From Callorhinus ursinus (lineage: Eukaryota; Chordata; Mammalia; Carnivora; Otariidae): a stretch of 64,000 nt of DNA. Location: contig NW_020312817.1 of assembly GCF_003265705.1 (NCBI RefSeq), positions 48,663,825 through 48,727,824 of the forward strand. Direction: 5' to 3'. Below, in pieces: positions 33,713 to 46,759 of the stretch. Under the pieces are notes generated by a model that did no database searches, had not been told where the DNA came from, and worked only from the letters and a program-made list of their open reading frames with translations. The translations under genes and the position numbers were made by a program. Position 1 is the stretch's first letter; each line of letters opens with the position of its first letter.

Positions 33713-35579
33713 GTTTTCGTGCTCTGTGTTAGTCAAACTGGACTGAGATAAAGTTCATTTTGGGGACTGGAGAACTCAGACATAGTATCACATACACACA
33801 GTTGTACCCCTTTCAAATTTTTCCTGTCTCTTAGTGAAACGAAGGGGGAGTAGAGTCCCCGTAATCCATGTGTACAGCACAGACATCCACTGAAAGTTAA
33901 GTTTTTGGGAAAGATAAACAAGCATAACCTTCCTTCCCTCCCCTTCCCAGAGCTGTATTCGGAACACAGGGCCGGGACCACCCACAGAGCCGGGGATTTT
34001 GGGAGGACATATGTGTGTGTTCTATGCTGGCTCTTCCACCTTAATGGAAGAGCTGCTTAAAAGAAACAGTCACAACCCTGAGCGAAAGTTAGAGCAATGA
34101 ATCATAACATTGTAGTGACATTAATTTAAGATTCAAAGGGTTTGGGAAGCACAACTGTCAAACAGTGGGATGAGCGTGCCAGGCTTGAAAGCCTTAGTTG
34201 TGAATGAGTGAGCACGCATTTACCAAACAGCAGGATGGAAATACACAAAGGGAGACCTTGCTTAAGCTATTTCATTGCTTGGGATTTGGGGCCAGAGCTT
34301 TAGAATTCCTGAACCAAGTCCTGTGTAGGTCCTCCAGGTGAATGCTCAATTTCCCTGGGAGAATCCTTTGTGGAAAGGAAGGTGACTCTGATCCCCCTCC
34401 AGTGGAATGGGTGTCACGTGGTCAGGATCCAGGCGGCAGAGTGAGGCATTGGTGGCAGGAAGAGCAATGAACGCTAACCTTAGGGGTCAGGGCAGAGGTG
34501 GGAGCCAGAAGCAAGGCCAGCAAGTGGGAATCAAGGCGAATATGAAGGAAATGAGAGTTTCCAGGGGCATGTTGGTGCCTGCAGTGAACAGTAACTAAGG
34601 ATTATTATGAGGACTGGGGAAAGGCCAGAGAAGAGGCAATGTAGTCAGAGCGAATGTTAAGGGATTGCTGTGTGGGAGAAAATGGACACATGTGCTTGAT
34701 TTATTCATAATTTATGTCTGCATAAAACTTCCAAAAAATTTAAGGCAGCCTTCAAGAATAGAAACAATTGCAGTGCAGCTGTTAAAACAGAATAGAGAAA
34801 TATTTTTTAAAAAGGAGAAGTAACAGGAAACAAATTTACTAAATGCTGAGGACAAATCTGATTGTTTTAATTGGACTTCGACTTCAGCTCTGAATTTCCT
34901 AGTAGCCAAGGAAAAGAAGAGGACAATTTTTGTAACTGGCAGTCAAAGGAAAGAAAGCAGGATTAAATTCCAGTTTTCTTTTTTATTCAAAATGACGAGA
35001 ACAGAACCTGCCTGTAGGAAGAGATGTAGTACATGTGAAAGGCACAGGGAGAAGCTGAGGATGAGGTGGGCAGGACCACACCGCGTCTGCTGCTTGCGGC
35101 TTGGGTCCCTTTCTCCCTCTCATGCTGGCTCCACACCCCCGCTGACCGGGGGCCATAAGATTCTCCCGCACCGTCTGTCTTCTTCCCACTTGCCTGGTTG
35201 CTTGTGGCCCCAGGAAATGAATGTAAGCCTCTCACCCCCTTTGTGCTATGCTCTGAACGAGCCCACCCCCTCTTTCACTTTCTGGCTTTTACTATTACTT
35301 TGGGTGAGGCTTCAGATGCCGCAGAGACTGGGACAGTTTTCCACCTCCCGCTGACATTGAAACAGCCTTTGGTCCTCACCAGCGCATTCCGTGGATGGGG
35401 TAGAGTTCTTCCACACCCTATCGCATCCCTCTTTTATTTCCACAGGGGGCACCCAGTCTGCCTCCCAACCTTCCCTGGCCTCTGAGTCCCTTCAGGTCTG
35501 ACTGGCTGTGGGAGCCCTCAAGCATCTGTGTCGGGAAAGGGGAGGGAGCCATCTGCACCTGAATGGTAAAGAAGGGGTG
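33713..35579. other. Unassigned stretch
   Basis: Moderate GC, with several overlapping short frames on both strands (for example 34992-35354 on the + strand), none with a recognisable domain. No repeat was named. I see no support for a gene. Confidence 0.4.
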
Positions 35580-36010
35580 TTGGACCTTGCCCTCCCTTCT
35601 GTGGCTTCCTGAGTCACATCCACAAACCTTGATATTAGTCTCACCACCCCTGATCATAATACTCCTTACACTTTATTGTAATCGCTTGTTTAGTCTCCGA
35701 CCTGTCTGCTGCTTGCCTCCCCCTACCCCAAATACCAGAAGCTGTGAAGGGAGAGGGCCAGCCTCCGCTTGTCTGGTTTGCTGTGGCGGGCCCAGCACTT
35801 AGGCGATGCCTGACACAAAGTGAGCGTTCAAAAAACATTTCATTTATTTAAGGAATATTTATTAAGCAGCTACTACATAAGTGGCACTCTTCTGAGAATC
35901 TGGGCTACGCCAGCAAACAGACAGACAAATCACCCTTCCTTGTAGATCTTACATTCTCATGGGCTTTTGTCAGTGAATGACTAATGTTATGGAGGAAATG
36001 AGGGGCCGTC
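35580..36010 (+). mobile_element. L2 remnant with adjacent old repeat
   Basis: Sense L2-like sequence at 35640-35850, including ATCGCTTGTTTAGTCTCC, CCCAGCACTTAGGCGATGCC and TTCAAAAAACATTTC. A second old repeat follows at 35850-36000 (TATTTATTAAGCAGCTACTA and 'TTGTAGATCTTACATTCTC'). Confidence 0.6.
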
Positions 36011-37348
36011 AATTAAAGAGCCAGGAAAGGGGTCAGGACATTCTGATGGTGGTTCTCAAAACTGGAATGTGCCTGAGAGCGCAGTGATAAACATGGAGAT
36101 CCCAGCCCAGCTCTAGGGAGTGCAAGGCTGGTGTGGAGCAGGGGCTCTTTCCTGTGGGTGGTCCTCAGACCACACTCAGAGCCATCTTGCCTGGCCTCCT
36201 GGTGGCGGAAACTTGAGAGCAGAATATTGATGAATGGGGTCAGGTTCCACGGTGGTGGGGTCAAAAGCGACATTCTCTACAGAGCACCAAATTGTGGAAC
36301 AGTTTTAAAAAATAACAAAAACAGGTGAGGCTGTCTTTTATCACAGGTGAAAGACTGGCTGACTTCTGCCCTAAATCAGCACAGCACGTCCGTCCCGCTC
36401 AGAGGCATTAATTAAAGTGTGACCTGACCACCCCCTTTGCTGGCATAAAGAACCCAGGTATAGGAGAAGGCTCTGGGAGGACATGGAAAGAGGCCTGTGC
36501 CATATTTTACTGAGAGGCCAAGGTGTCCCTACAAGCTTCTGGCTCAGATTGTCTGCTTTTTACTCATATATATGACAGTGGGTAGAGGGCAACTCTGTTC
36601 TTGCTGTTCACATTCTCTGCAATTGAGGCATGTGGATAGGCAGCCCAAAGGCACATTTTCCCCTGGGCTTTCTCTACCTCACACAATTTCCCTAACTCTC
36701 AATCCTTCCTGCAGTTCTTGGAAAGAAGGCACGTTGGCAATGAGGGACAGAAGCATCCCCTGGGGCCCTAGCCAGCCCCCACCTCGGCTTTTGCAGGCCC
36801 TATGCCAGCGCCTGGAACCTCAGCCTAAACTGGCCAGGACAAAAGCGTGCTCCAGAGCCCCACGGCATCTGTAGGGCACCAAATGCCTCTACAGATCATA
36901 AGGCAAGTCCTTGGGTGGGCTAACCTCTCCTGGCCTCTGGATCCTGCACACTCCTTGCTTTCTTTACTCTCACTTCCAAACCTTTCTACGCCACCTTGTG
37001 GATTCCTCATTATAAGGTAAAAAAATGATTATCCTATATTATCCACCTCTTTCCTGAGGGTTTCCTCCACATCTTGTTTTAATGGAAACCTGACTTCTAT
37101 CTATGCGACACTCCTCCTTGCAGCCCTCTGGGTTGGAGGCTGCTTGTTCCCCCAAGTTCCATGAAGTGCAGGACAGGGAAGAAGAAGTCCTATCATCTTC
37201 CAGGTACATGCCACCCGCTGTGTCTGGAGAAACCCAACTGTTTATATTTCTGTTCTAACATATAGGCCCTTGATGAAAACAAAAATCATCTAAGTGTGCA
37301 GAACGGTGCTTCTACAAAGCATCATTCCCTAGTGCTGTCCACTAGTTG
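36011..37348. other. Unassigned stretch
   Basis: No gene is supported. The 125-codon + frame at 36497-36874 has no domain. A diverged MER20-like piece may lie at 36025-36120. Confidence 0.4.
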
Positions 37349-37368
37349 TCTCTCTCTCTCTCTCTCTC
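37349..37368. repeat. (TC)n short tandem repeat
   Basis: About ten TC dinucleotides. Confidence 0.9.
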
Positions 37369-37980
37369 AGTTCTCCAAGTTCAGCACTTCGAACATTTAT
37401 CAGACTGGTCAACCTGCCTCCCTTCACTCCCAGCAGTTGAGTTTATGCCGTACTCTGAGGTAGGGCCCTGGAGCCCAGCAGAGACCAGAAGTAGGAGCTG
37501 TCTGGCTCTGAACCTGGGCCCCTCGGCTTCTTGGCTATATAGCACCAGGCAAAAAAAAAAAAAATTGTGTTTTTTTTTTCTTCTCTGTGCTTCAGCTTCC
37601 TTCATAAAATGAGGGTGATAATATTTACTTTGTAGGGCTATTAGGAGAGTCAAATGAGTTAATGCATAGGAAAATAAGAATAGAATCTAGAATATGATAC
37701 AAACTCAAGAAATATTGCTGTTCATCTCCTTTAGTATTTCCAGGACTCCTCCTTTCACTAAGAGTATAGGCTTCTGGACATAGAACCTTCAAGGTGGAGG
37801 GCAGAGATGGGTCATGTTCACAGAATACAAGGAAGCTTTATTGATGCCTGCACTTATCATAGGAGCAGGCCACGTGACGTCTCAAGTCCAGGTCAAAGGA
37901 CATTTGCACAGAAGTTTGTGTAGCTTATAACCTCCCTCCCCATTGCCCAATCTCCTTCCAGTTTAATCTTTGCCTATCAC
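37369..37980. other. Unassigned stretch
   Basis: No gene. An A13-T run pair lies at 37551-37580. Confidence 0.4.
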
Positions 37981-37998
37981 TAACAACTCATATCCCTT

Positions 37999-38053
37999 TA
38001 ATTTTAAAATATGTCTATTTTTATTAAGGTTTTAATTTTAATTCTAGTATAGT
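37999..38053 (-). mobile_element. 55-bp severely 5'-truncated L1 insertion
   Basis: A 55-bp AT-rich segment is bracketed by perfect 18-bp copies of TAACAACTCATATCCCTT (37981-37998 and 38054-38071). Its sequence (TTTTTATTAAGG, then ATTTTAATTCTAGTATAGT) resembles the antisense start of the carnivore L1 3' UTR behind the tail. This suggests an L1 reverse transcription that stopped almost immediately. The first T of the right duplication could also be element sequence. Confidence 0.72.
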
Positions 38054-38071
38054 TAACAACTCATATCCCTT

Positions 38072-39239
38072 AAGGAGGGGAAGAAGCACTTTAAAGAAAA
38101 GCAGGAGCTGTGTCTATAAATGCAGTCTTTGTCCTGATTTAGAATTGCTTGCCCTCAGGGTGTAATTCTGGCATTTTGTGGCATAGAGAACCTGCTCCTG
38201 AGCACTTGGAAATCCATGTGGTGGATCCAGGGGATTCTAATGTCTCGGTACCAAGGAGATTCCTTTCCCAGTGCCTAGGAAATAGCAGTTTTAGAAAAAT
38301 CTATCCAAGTCACAAGAGGAGAATATGGCGCATGGCAAACAAGCCATCACAAAGGCTCTGTTCTAAGTGGTAGAGGGATGCAGTCCTAGGCAGGCGTGAG
38401 TTATCAAGTGCAGAAGCTTCGGCTCTCGATGCACGTACCTAATCTAGCTCACCTTCACCCAAAGTGCATTTGCGTTTTCTATAAATCTACCTAATATTTA
38501 CAGTTTGTTTTCATAACAAAAGACTTAGGCTTCCTCTTCTATATGCCCAGATGCCCTTTACATCAAAGTGCAATGAATTCCAAACACTCCGACTTGGCTT
38601 CAGGGAAGACCACAGTGAACCACAGTCAGGCGCAGATCATGGATGTGGGAATGGTGTGGGCTCTACCGTACCCACAAGCTGATATTAACACCTGAAACAC
38701 CTGACTCACACAGAACACCTGAAACAAAACAAACCTGACTCTCCCAAGATGAGCAACAGCCCCAAACGTCAGATCTGCGAAGGGAGTCCCTAATCTCTTC
38801 ATAAAAAGCAATCAGAAAAAACAAGAATAAGGAAAAAGTATTATTTGAAAAAAATCCCTCTTACCACTTTTCTTTTCACATAATCTCATAATTTGCCATT
38901 GCTCTGCCTCTTGTTGCAGGCAGTATAGACCAACTTTCTCTTCTCCATCTCCTTAGGCCAGGTTTATTCCATCTTCCAACATCTTGTTCATATCTAGTTT
39001 ACAGATAACAGCATCAGAAGGTTCTGCCTAATCTCCATCCCCCGGAGTTCTGAGTCCCATTAGTGAGAAAGATCTGAAAGGACTGTGTTGGGTATAGCAG
39101 GACAGATACTGAGAACCTATGGTCACATGGCAGTTTTGGTTTCATTGAGGTGACCTTCATCACGGTTTGCCCAGGACTATCTTGGGCTTAGTACCGAAAC
39201 CCCTCAATCTCAGGCATACCAGGACAGTTAGTCACCCTA
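38072..39239. other. Unassigned stretch
   Basis: No gene and no named repeat. Frames are short (74 codons or fewer). Confidence 0.4.
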
Positions 39240-39392
39240 CGATACCTGGGAACTTTATAAAAAACACTGCTGTTGAAGGCCCCTCTCCGGACAATATCTT
39301 TTAATTGGCCTGGGGTGGGGCTAGGTATCATTGTTGTTCAAACATTCCACAAGGTGGTTCTGAGGCTCAGTGAAGGTTGAAAACCACATCTC
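39240..39392. mobile_element. MER20-type hAT element, partial
   Basis: 'ACCTGGGAACTTTATAAAAA', then 'AATTGGCCTGGGGTGGGGCT', and the end 'AGTGAAGGTTGAAAACCAC' follow the MER20 order, with the right terminal repeat degraded. Non-coding. Confidence 0.65.
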
Positions 39393-40499
39393 TAAGAGAT
39401 AATCAGTCAGTTTGGATCAGGCCAGTGAAAAAAGGCTTCTCTTAGGACATGATGTGTCCTCTAATAGAGTTCTAGCCTGACCCATTTTCTCAGAGGCCTT
39501 TGAGAAATAAGGTACTTATGGTTTAGCACTCTTCCAATCCTCAAACAACAAAGAAGTGCCAAGCAGGGAAATGAGACTATCTAACAAAAATATCTAAAAT
39601 CATCATAGGGATACATCTGACATTGCTCTTCAATTCCCCAGACAACTAAATGAGAACAATTTCTAAGAGTCCATGTATCTTACACCATATCATCTGGGTT
39701 CTCAGGAATCCAATACCAATGAATTAAAAATTCAAACTGAAAAGGCCACCACTCAGGCTCAGCTGATGACCCAGTGATGTGTACCTTCCATTGCTGACTG
39801 CAGCACATCCAGGTAATGACCACATTCTTCTTATATTCAGATAGCCTTCAATACATGCAAAAGTGAATCTGGAAACCCTTGGCAAAATCCAGGGATGCTT
39901 TTCAAAAAGAAAAATCAAACTAAATAAAAAAAAATTAAACCAAACCAAACAAAAAAATTAAGAGCAAAAAAATATTAAAAAATTACTTAGTACTTCTCAA
40001 TAAGTTTTGCTGCAGCATGGGTGAATTTTCTCTCTGTAATTTTCAGCTTACCCTCTTAGAAACCCAGTAGGAACTGGCATGAGGCCTTGGGAAAGGAGTC
40101 CACTTTGGCCTGCCTCATCCAGACAGCAGAATATCTTTACCCAATGACCAAGGCTGGAGTTTGACATGAGGGTTCGACATGGAGTTTGGCATGAGGAAGT
40201 GTTCCTTGACCTGGCATTGAGGAATGTACCCCTGGATGCTTCCTCAGCAAGGCTAGGAGAGAACACAACCACCATGTTCTTGACCCTGGGTCCCAGCCCT
40301 TTTAAAATCTGAATAGTGGAAACTCATCCACAAGAGGAGACTGATTGCCAGCTGTATATAACAGGACTTACATTAAGGCAAGAGATGAGGATGGGTTATG
40401 ACAGATACCTGCAGATTTAAATTGAATGTATAAGACTATCAGTAATAAGTTGCAATTTAAAGTAGCACAACTGTTACAACTGTGGTATTCATGACAAAA
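39393..40499. other. Unassigned stretch with A-rich tract
   Basis: No gene. An A-rich low-complexity tract (AAACC/AAAA) lies at 39900-39985. Confidence 0.4.
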
Positions 40500-40665
40500 T
40501 TCTGTGAATCTGTGTACCAGAGTTACCTGAAGAGTGGAGAAAATATGGATTCTGTGGCCACAACTCTATAGGTCTCAAATCAGTAATCTGGAACCTAGGA
40601 ATCTCTAGTTTTCAAAACTATTCAGGTAATTTTTGCTCATGCCTGGTCCGTGAGCTAACTCTGTA
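40500..40665. mobile_element. MER20-like hAT remnant
   Basis: Phrases 'GTACCAGAGTTACCTGAAGA', 'GGAACCTAGGAATCTCTAG' and 'ACTATTCAGGTAATTTTTGC' resemble MER20. Diverged. Confidence 0.45.
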
Positions 40666-41219
40666 GGTTTTTTTACTCCATCAGCCATGTCTCTGAGAAG
40701 ATTAGAAGATTGCAGACCGATGTTCTAATCTGACATGATTCTAAAGAAAAGATGAGAACCATGGGGTCTTCAGTTTTCAGATAACAGATCCATTGAAGAC
40801 TGGCTACTACTATTGTTCTTTTGAATTTCTCTTCTGTCCAGCTCTTCGTTCATCTAATGAGCTCCTCTGGCCTTACCAGGCAAGCCCTGTATCTGGTACC
40901 CAGCATCTGCCAGGCATAGCAGCTGAAGGTGTTTTATTATTAAGTGACCATATCAGTGATCTTTTGAAAGTGAAAGGGGGAACCATTAATAATCATTCTG
41001 GACAATAGGCATAAACTGGGGCTGTCTGAGATAAACCCTGATGTGTGTCAAAACTTATTTCTCAGTAAGCTCCTACCACCGCATGGTAGACCCTTATTCC
41101 TTGAATCTGTTGATTCGTGAAAAAAATGTCTGAAACTTCTTCCTCCTCCACCCACTACAAAAGCTTTGGACCTTCTGGTGTTTGAGTGAAGGTTTGTAGC
41201 CTTACATATAACCCTAGGC
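40666..41219. other. Unassigned stretch
   Basis: No gene or named repeat. Confidence 0.4.
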
Positions 41220-41224
41220 TTCTT

Positions 41225-42895
41225 TTAAATCCCCTTTATTACAACTTATTTCCCTTATACACAAAAGTTCATAGAATTACATGATAAATAGCAAGCTTAT
41301 CAGATGTACAACAGAAAGAGGTAGAACTCCTCATACTCCCTTCCCCTTGCCATCCCTCCTTCCTTCACCAGAAAACCACCATCCTGAATTAGCATTCCTG
41401 AATTTATTATGCATCTGTATGTTTTCTCACTTTACCACATAGGATTAATCCACAAATAATGTCTGGCATTGTTCTCCCTATTTATTTTTTTAGAGAGAGA
41501 GTGCACTGTGCAAGCAGGGGATGGGGAGGAGCAGAAAGAGAGGGAGAGAGAGAATCTTACGCAGGCTGCATGCCCAGCACAGAGCCTGATGTGGGGCTCA
41601 TTCTTGGGACACTGAGATATAACCTGAGCCGAAATCAAGAGTCAGACGCTTAACCGACTGAGCCAGCCAGGTGCCCCTGTTCTCCCTATTTTAAAACTGT
41701 ATGTGTTACTCCACAATTTGCCTGTTCTCACTAACATTATGTTTTTAGAGACATCTCACTCTACTTCATTCACTTTAAACACTGTGTGAAAGTCCATTCT
41801 AACAGACCACGATTTAGGTATCCATTCTTCTATTCATGTACATTTATCTACATGCAAATTTTTTTTTTTTTTGCTGTTACAAACAATGCTGCCATAAAAA
41901 TTCTCCTATATATTTTCTTTTGGAACATGTATGAGAGTTTTTCTAAGGTATATTCCTAGAGACTGAATTTTGGGTCATAATTTTGTGCCTCTTCAACTTT
42001 AGCAGATATTGCTAAATTTTTGTCTAAAGTGATTGTACCGGCTTACACTCTCAGGATCTGCCCAGAAGAGCTCCCCTTTTGCCTCAACTTTGCCAACACA
42101 TGGTATTGTCAACTGTATTAATTTTATTACTCTGGCATATGAAATAGTACTTGGTTATTTTAAATTGCATGTCCCTGATTATTAGTGATGTTGAACATAT
42201 TTTCACATATTTATTAGCCATTTAGGGTTCCTCTTCTGTGAAGTACTCAATCATATTCTTTGCCCTTTTCCCCCACTGGGTTGTTTTACTCTTGCTGGCT
42301 TGTGGTAGTTCTTTATAAATTCTGGATACAATCCTTCATTGGTTATATGCTTTGTAAATCTCCTCGTCTGTGGCTTGGAATTTTAATTTTGTTGTTGTGT
42401 CTCCTGTTGAACATAAATTTTTATTTTACTGGAGTCAGTTTTATCAGTCTTTCCTCCTATGATTTGTGCTTTATTTGTGTCTTATTTAAGATTCCTTCCC
42501 CACCTTGAGAGCAAAAAGATATTCTCTTATATTTTCTTCTAAAAGTTGAAAAATTTTGTTCTTCATGCTTTCCTCATGTTAGAATTGATTTTTATTGTTG
42601 AGATGAGTTAGATATCTAACTTCATTCCCCCCACCCCCGCAGGGACAACCAATTGTCCTGGTATCATTTATTAACTAGTCCATTCTTTTTTCCCCCCTGC
42701 TCTGCAAGGTCGTCTACGTTACTCATCAGGAATGTCTTTTCCTCTTATTTTATCCTATTGACCTATTTGTCTAACCCTACACCATTACCACAGTCTTAAT
42801 TAACATAGCTTTATAATAAGTTTTGAGATCTGGTAGATAAATATCCTTAGGTTTTTTCCTCTTCAGAATTGTCTCTGCCTTTCTTGCTAGAGCCT
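41225..42895 (-). mobile_element. Old L1 fragment, antisense, interrupted by a SINE
   Basis: The reverse strand reads the L1 3' UTR and ORF2. Examples are 'TGCTGTTACAAACAATGCTG' near 41872, 'TAGTGATGTTGAACATATTT' at 42184 and 'TTTATAAATTCTGGATACAA' at 42312. A CAN-SINE splits it at 41484-41677. All frames are broken. A short hAT end follows at 42900-42948 (TTTGCAGAAATAGTTTGCCA). Confidence 0.82.
41484..41677 (-). mobile_element. CAN-SINE inside L1, antisense
   Basis: Reverse-oriented SINE with its head at the right (complement of GGGGCACCTGGCTGGCTCAG). A perfect 14-bp duplication of L1 sequence (TGTTCTCCCTATTT) lies at 41470-41483 and 41678-41691. Confidence 0.93.
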
Positions 42896-42948
42896 GGAAT
42901 ATTTGCTGTCTGGCCCTTTGCAGAAATAGTTTGCCAACCCTTAGTCTA

Positions 42949-44451
42949 GGGTGATCAGCAACGCTGTTACTGGGCCAGGGAGCAAAGATCCCGAGTGTGG
43001 GCAGTGAGTTCTCTCCTGTGACTCTCTGCCACTTTATTCTCCAGGGCTTCACTGAGGCTGGTGGGGCTTTGAGGGCCTGGGGTCAGAGCCCCTTTAAGCA
43101 CTATCTCTATAGCTCCTAATGATTTAGACAAGCCCCGCCCATCTTTAGGGAGTAGCTAGTCCCTGCTATTCTGGTGTGCTTTTTCCTTGGGTTTACCTTT
43201 TGTTTGGCCTACCTTTATTTGCCATCAGAGAAGCAAGACCTAGAAGGCTAAATTTAGGGCTAAGGCCTTTGGGGGAAAGGACCAGGAAAACCATGAAGCC
43301 TGCTTTGGTTCTAAACCTTAGTTTGGGACTTCATGAATTTAGCCTAATTCATCAGGAGACAGTGTTAAAGGGGTCATATGATGAGGGTAGAGGAGAACCT
43401 GCCTTTGTCAGGCCTCTTCTTCATATTGGATGTGGTGTGTTGTAGGTTGAATAGGTTCAAAATCCTGGGTGCTAGCCAAGACATCATTACTCGAAAATGT
43501 TTATTCACAAGATATACTCTATAGTAAAATAATGCAGCTGGCCACACCAACCCTGAATGTAGAAATCTTCTACATCTAACTAGCTTGAACTTCTTAGGGT
43601 AGATTCCCTGAGTCCTTTGCTAACCATTCTACTCTCAGATGGGGCCATGTGTTAATATCTTTCTGCAATCCAGACAGCCTGGACTGAAGAGAACTTTGCA
43701 AGAATCTCCAGGAGCTTAGTTGCTATGTTGCTTTGTTTCCCTTTTTCTGTCTGTTATATTTAGGCAGACTTCAAACCACCAATAACCCTGGTTGGCATGA
43801 TTTTATATCAAACCATTTTATAAGTTCTTATTCTCACTCCCCCCCCCCCCCCAGAAATCTGAGCATTACTATGTAATGAATATTGTCTTTGTAATTTGGG
43901 GAGAGACCTCCCTCTACTGGGCAGACACAAAACTGCTGCCCAGACTTAAGATGAGTAATACTAATCTTCACATTGTATACTGAAAAAGAAAATAACTTTT
44001 ATCTTTGGTTAAAAAAAAGTTTAATAGTGCAGTTGATCTTGACCTAGTTTGACCTAAGATGAAATGTCACCAAGTCTCTGCCCCTTCTGCTTTCCTCTGT
44101 CATTTACCCAAAGCAGCTGAATCAGTGTTGCTATGACCTGGCGTGGTAATGACTGAAGCAACACCAGGCTGTTTGTCGGCTTTTTCACTGCAGTAATGTG
44201 AAAAACTGATGCAAAGCCAGCAGGCAAAACCAAAGTACTTTTAACTTGGTCCTGTATTGGAGAAGTTTATTTTAAAGCCAATTCTATAGTAGATTCAGAC
44301 TATACACGGGTTTGACACAGATAGGTACTAAGTTCTGAGGCTTCCTAATGCAGCGGAGTGATTCTAATGCCTTGTCTGGGGAGAAATTCTGTAGTCTTGC
44401 TGCAACTGGTTCTCATAGCTTCTCCCCCACACCCTGCCCCTGCAAATCCTT
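42949..44451. other. Unassigned stretch
   Basis: No gene is seen. A C run lies at 43841-43854. The part 43440-43760 could be an old repeat but is not recognised. Confidence 0.4.
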
Positions 44452-44462
44452 TGTTCATTCTT

Positions 44463-44480
44463 TTTTCCTTTTTTAAAAAG

Positions 44481-44512
<32 letters not shown>

Positions 44513-44686
44513 TTTTGAGAGAGAAAGTGCAGGGGGAGGAGCAGAGGGAGAGGGGAAAAAATCCCAAGCAGACTCTGCCAATTGCGGAGCCTGATGCGGG
44601 GCTAAGTCCCACAACACTGAGATCATGACCTGAGCCAAAACCAAAAGTCGGATGCTCAACTGACTGAGCCACCCAGGCATCTCCTA
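44463..44686 (-). mobile_element. CAN-SINE, antisense
   Basis: Reverse SINE with a (TTTA)n tail at the left (44485-44515) and the head at the right (ACTGAGCCACCCAGGCATC). An 11-bp duplication (TGTTCATTCTT) lies at 44452-44462 and 44687-44697. Confidence 0.92.
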
Positions 44687-44699
44687 TGTTCATTCTTAA

Positions 44700-46559
44700 T
44701 AAACAGGTACTGGCTGGGCAGATGGGGCAGCATGTTCATGGGTTGAGAGATAGGAGTAAGCAGGGTCTATTGTGGCTATTTTCCATGAACCCAGAGAAAC
44801 TAGAACACTGGGATGCAGATGTGATGATGCTGGGGCGGTGAGCTGGGGAGAGGTTGAATAGGTTTGTGATGCCGACTTTAGACTTTATCCTGAGACAAAG
44901 GGTCACAATCTTAAAAGCCTTCAAGGGATAGATAGATCTGAAAGTCACTGAAACATCTGAGTGGGGAAAGGGGAGAAACTAACCCATTCAGAGAGGACAA
45001 CCACAATTTTTCCAGCCAATGGTTGCCATGTGCAAGTGATTTTTCCCCCAAGTTAATCCGTACTTTAAAAGTTTGGCAATTAATTTTTAAAAACCCTTAA
45101 TTTAGGCTACCTTGTGAAAAAAGTTAGTAAGATCATTGGACAGACAAGTGATGAGAATCTGGACCAAGATTAGGTCAATGAGAACAAACTCATCTCTGTT
45201 GTTTTGTCCCTGGAGTCATCATTATCTGGCTAGTTCTCTCTATGGCAAATTCTGAGAATGATGAGAGTTGAGTTCCTAGCCTGGTAAAAAGCTATTCAGC
45301 TTCTCCACAATATGCCTTGTCTGACCCATAGAAGTAAGTCTAGAGTTTATGACAGACCCATCTATTAGCTGACTATATACCAGTGACTGTGCATAGAGGA
45401 GGTGCTTAGTTCACACTAAATAAATAAATGAATGCAAGAATGTTTCAGTTCCTCGCACAGAAAATACAATTCCCTGAATTAGAAGAAATCCTATACCCTC
45501 CATAATTGATGACAGATAGCTTTATTATAGGGTTATAAAATAAAAACTTGCCGTTTCCAGCTCATGGCTGACTTGGTTATATGCCAAAAAAGGATGCTAA
45601 AGCCTATTATTTTTACGTGAGAAAAAGGGTAGATGATGAGGGGAAATTTCAGGATATGTAGCCTCTGTAGGCCCTTGGAAATAGACTTTTAGTACTAGAG
45701 AACTAAGTACTAGAGTCATAAGTACTAAGAGCACTAAAGAAAGTAAAGCTTCCAAGGAAAGTGAGGGAGATTATCCTCCAAAAAAGGAGATTCCATTGTT
45801 AGACCAGGGCCACTTGTGGGGACACTTTTCTTCAATCACTCATTCAACATCCTTTATGAAGAAAGTACTCTTTATCAGGTGCTGGGAGTAGAGCAATGAA
45901 AAAGACATCGCTCTGGCCCTCATAAGCAGATAATCACAACATAGAGTGACAGGTTGTTTGGGGAACTCTTAGGAACATGGGATGGGGGTCCTGAGGGTGT
46001 TTTGTGGATGTGATGCCTGTATGGATAATATTAGATGAGTGGAAATAATCCAGGAGAAGATACTTCTTTGGAGGCTCGGGTGGGATGGGCAGGGGAGAGT
46101 ACCAAGAAGAGTTTCCTCAAAGCCCAGGAGAAGAGAGCATGTCCCTAGAAGGGAAAGAAGTCTATTCTAGCTGGAATTTGGAGTGTGAAGGTGAAGTGGT
46201 AATACATCAGTCTGGAGCCATAATTAGAGGATGGACCCCACAGGGCCTTGTAACTATGGTAAGGAGTTTGGACTTTCACATAAGAAAAAAGGGAAACCAT
46301 AGAATTTTAATCAAGAAACTCATCAAGGGATTCTCATGATCACTCTTACATTTTAGAAAGGTCACTTTGAGGGAAGGAGAAGGATTGAACTGGAGCAGAC
46401 TTGAAGCAGAGGGATCAATTAGGAGCCTGTTGCTGTATTCCAGGAAAGAACTGACAATGGCCTGGAGTGGAAGAAGGGCAGTGTGGCTAGAGGAAACGAC
46501 GTAGATGTGAGGGGTTCTTAAGAGTCTTCGCTCTCTCATATGTGCACACATCCCTCGAG
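44700..46559. other. Unassigned stretch with traces of old repeats
   Basis: No gene is supported; the + frame at 46085-46339 (84 codons) lacks a domain. Parts near 44830-45000, 45830-45940 and 46190-46500 resemble old dispersed repeats that I cannot name with confidence. Confidence 0.35.
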
Positions 46560-46571
46560 AATTGATTAATG

Positions 46572-46759
46572 GGGGCGCCTGGGTGGCTCAGTCGGTTAAG
46601 CGTCTGCCTTCAGCTCAGGTCATGATTTCAGGGTCCTGGGATCTAGTCCCGCATCGGGCTCCCTGCTCAGTGGGGAGTCCGCCTCTCCCTCTGCCTGCCA
46701 CTCCCCCTGCTTGTGCTCTCTCTCTCTCTGACAAATAAATGAATAAAATCTCAAAAAAA
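46572..46759 (+). mobile_element. CAN-SINE, young-looking copy
   Basis: Nearly consensus head GGGGGCGCCTGGGTGGCTCA, then GTCGGTTAAGCGTCTGCC, the CAGGGTCCTGGGATC segment and a (CT)n run, with tail AAATAAATGAATAAAATCTC-A(n). A 12-bp duplication (AATTGATTAATG) lies at 46560-46571 and 46760-46771. The intact A-box region and low divergence make it the freshest SINE here. Confidence 0.95.

Noticed and set aside
36497..36874. 125-codon + strand frame
   Set aside because: No domain or homolog that I recognise, and no flanking splice signals of note.
46572..46640. tRNA gene
   Set aside because: The tRNA-like head belongs to a CAN-SINE with its body, tail and target-site duplications; it lacks a complete tRNA fold and 3' end.
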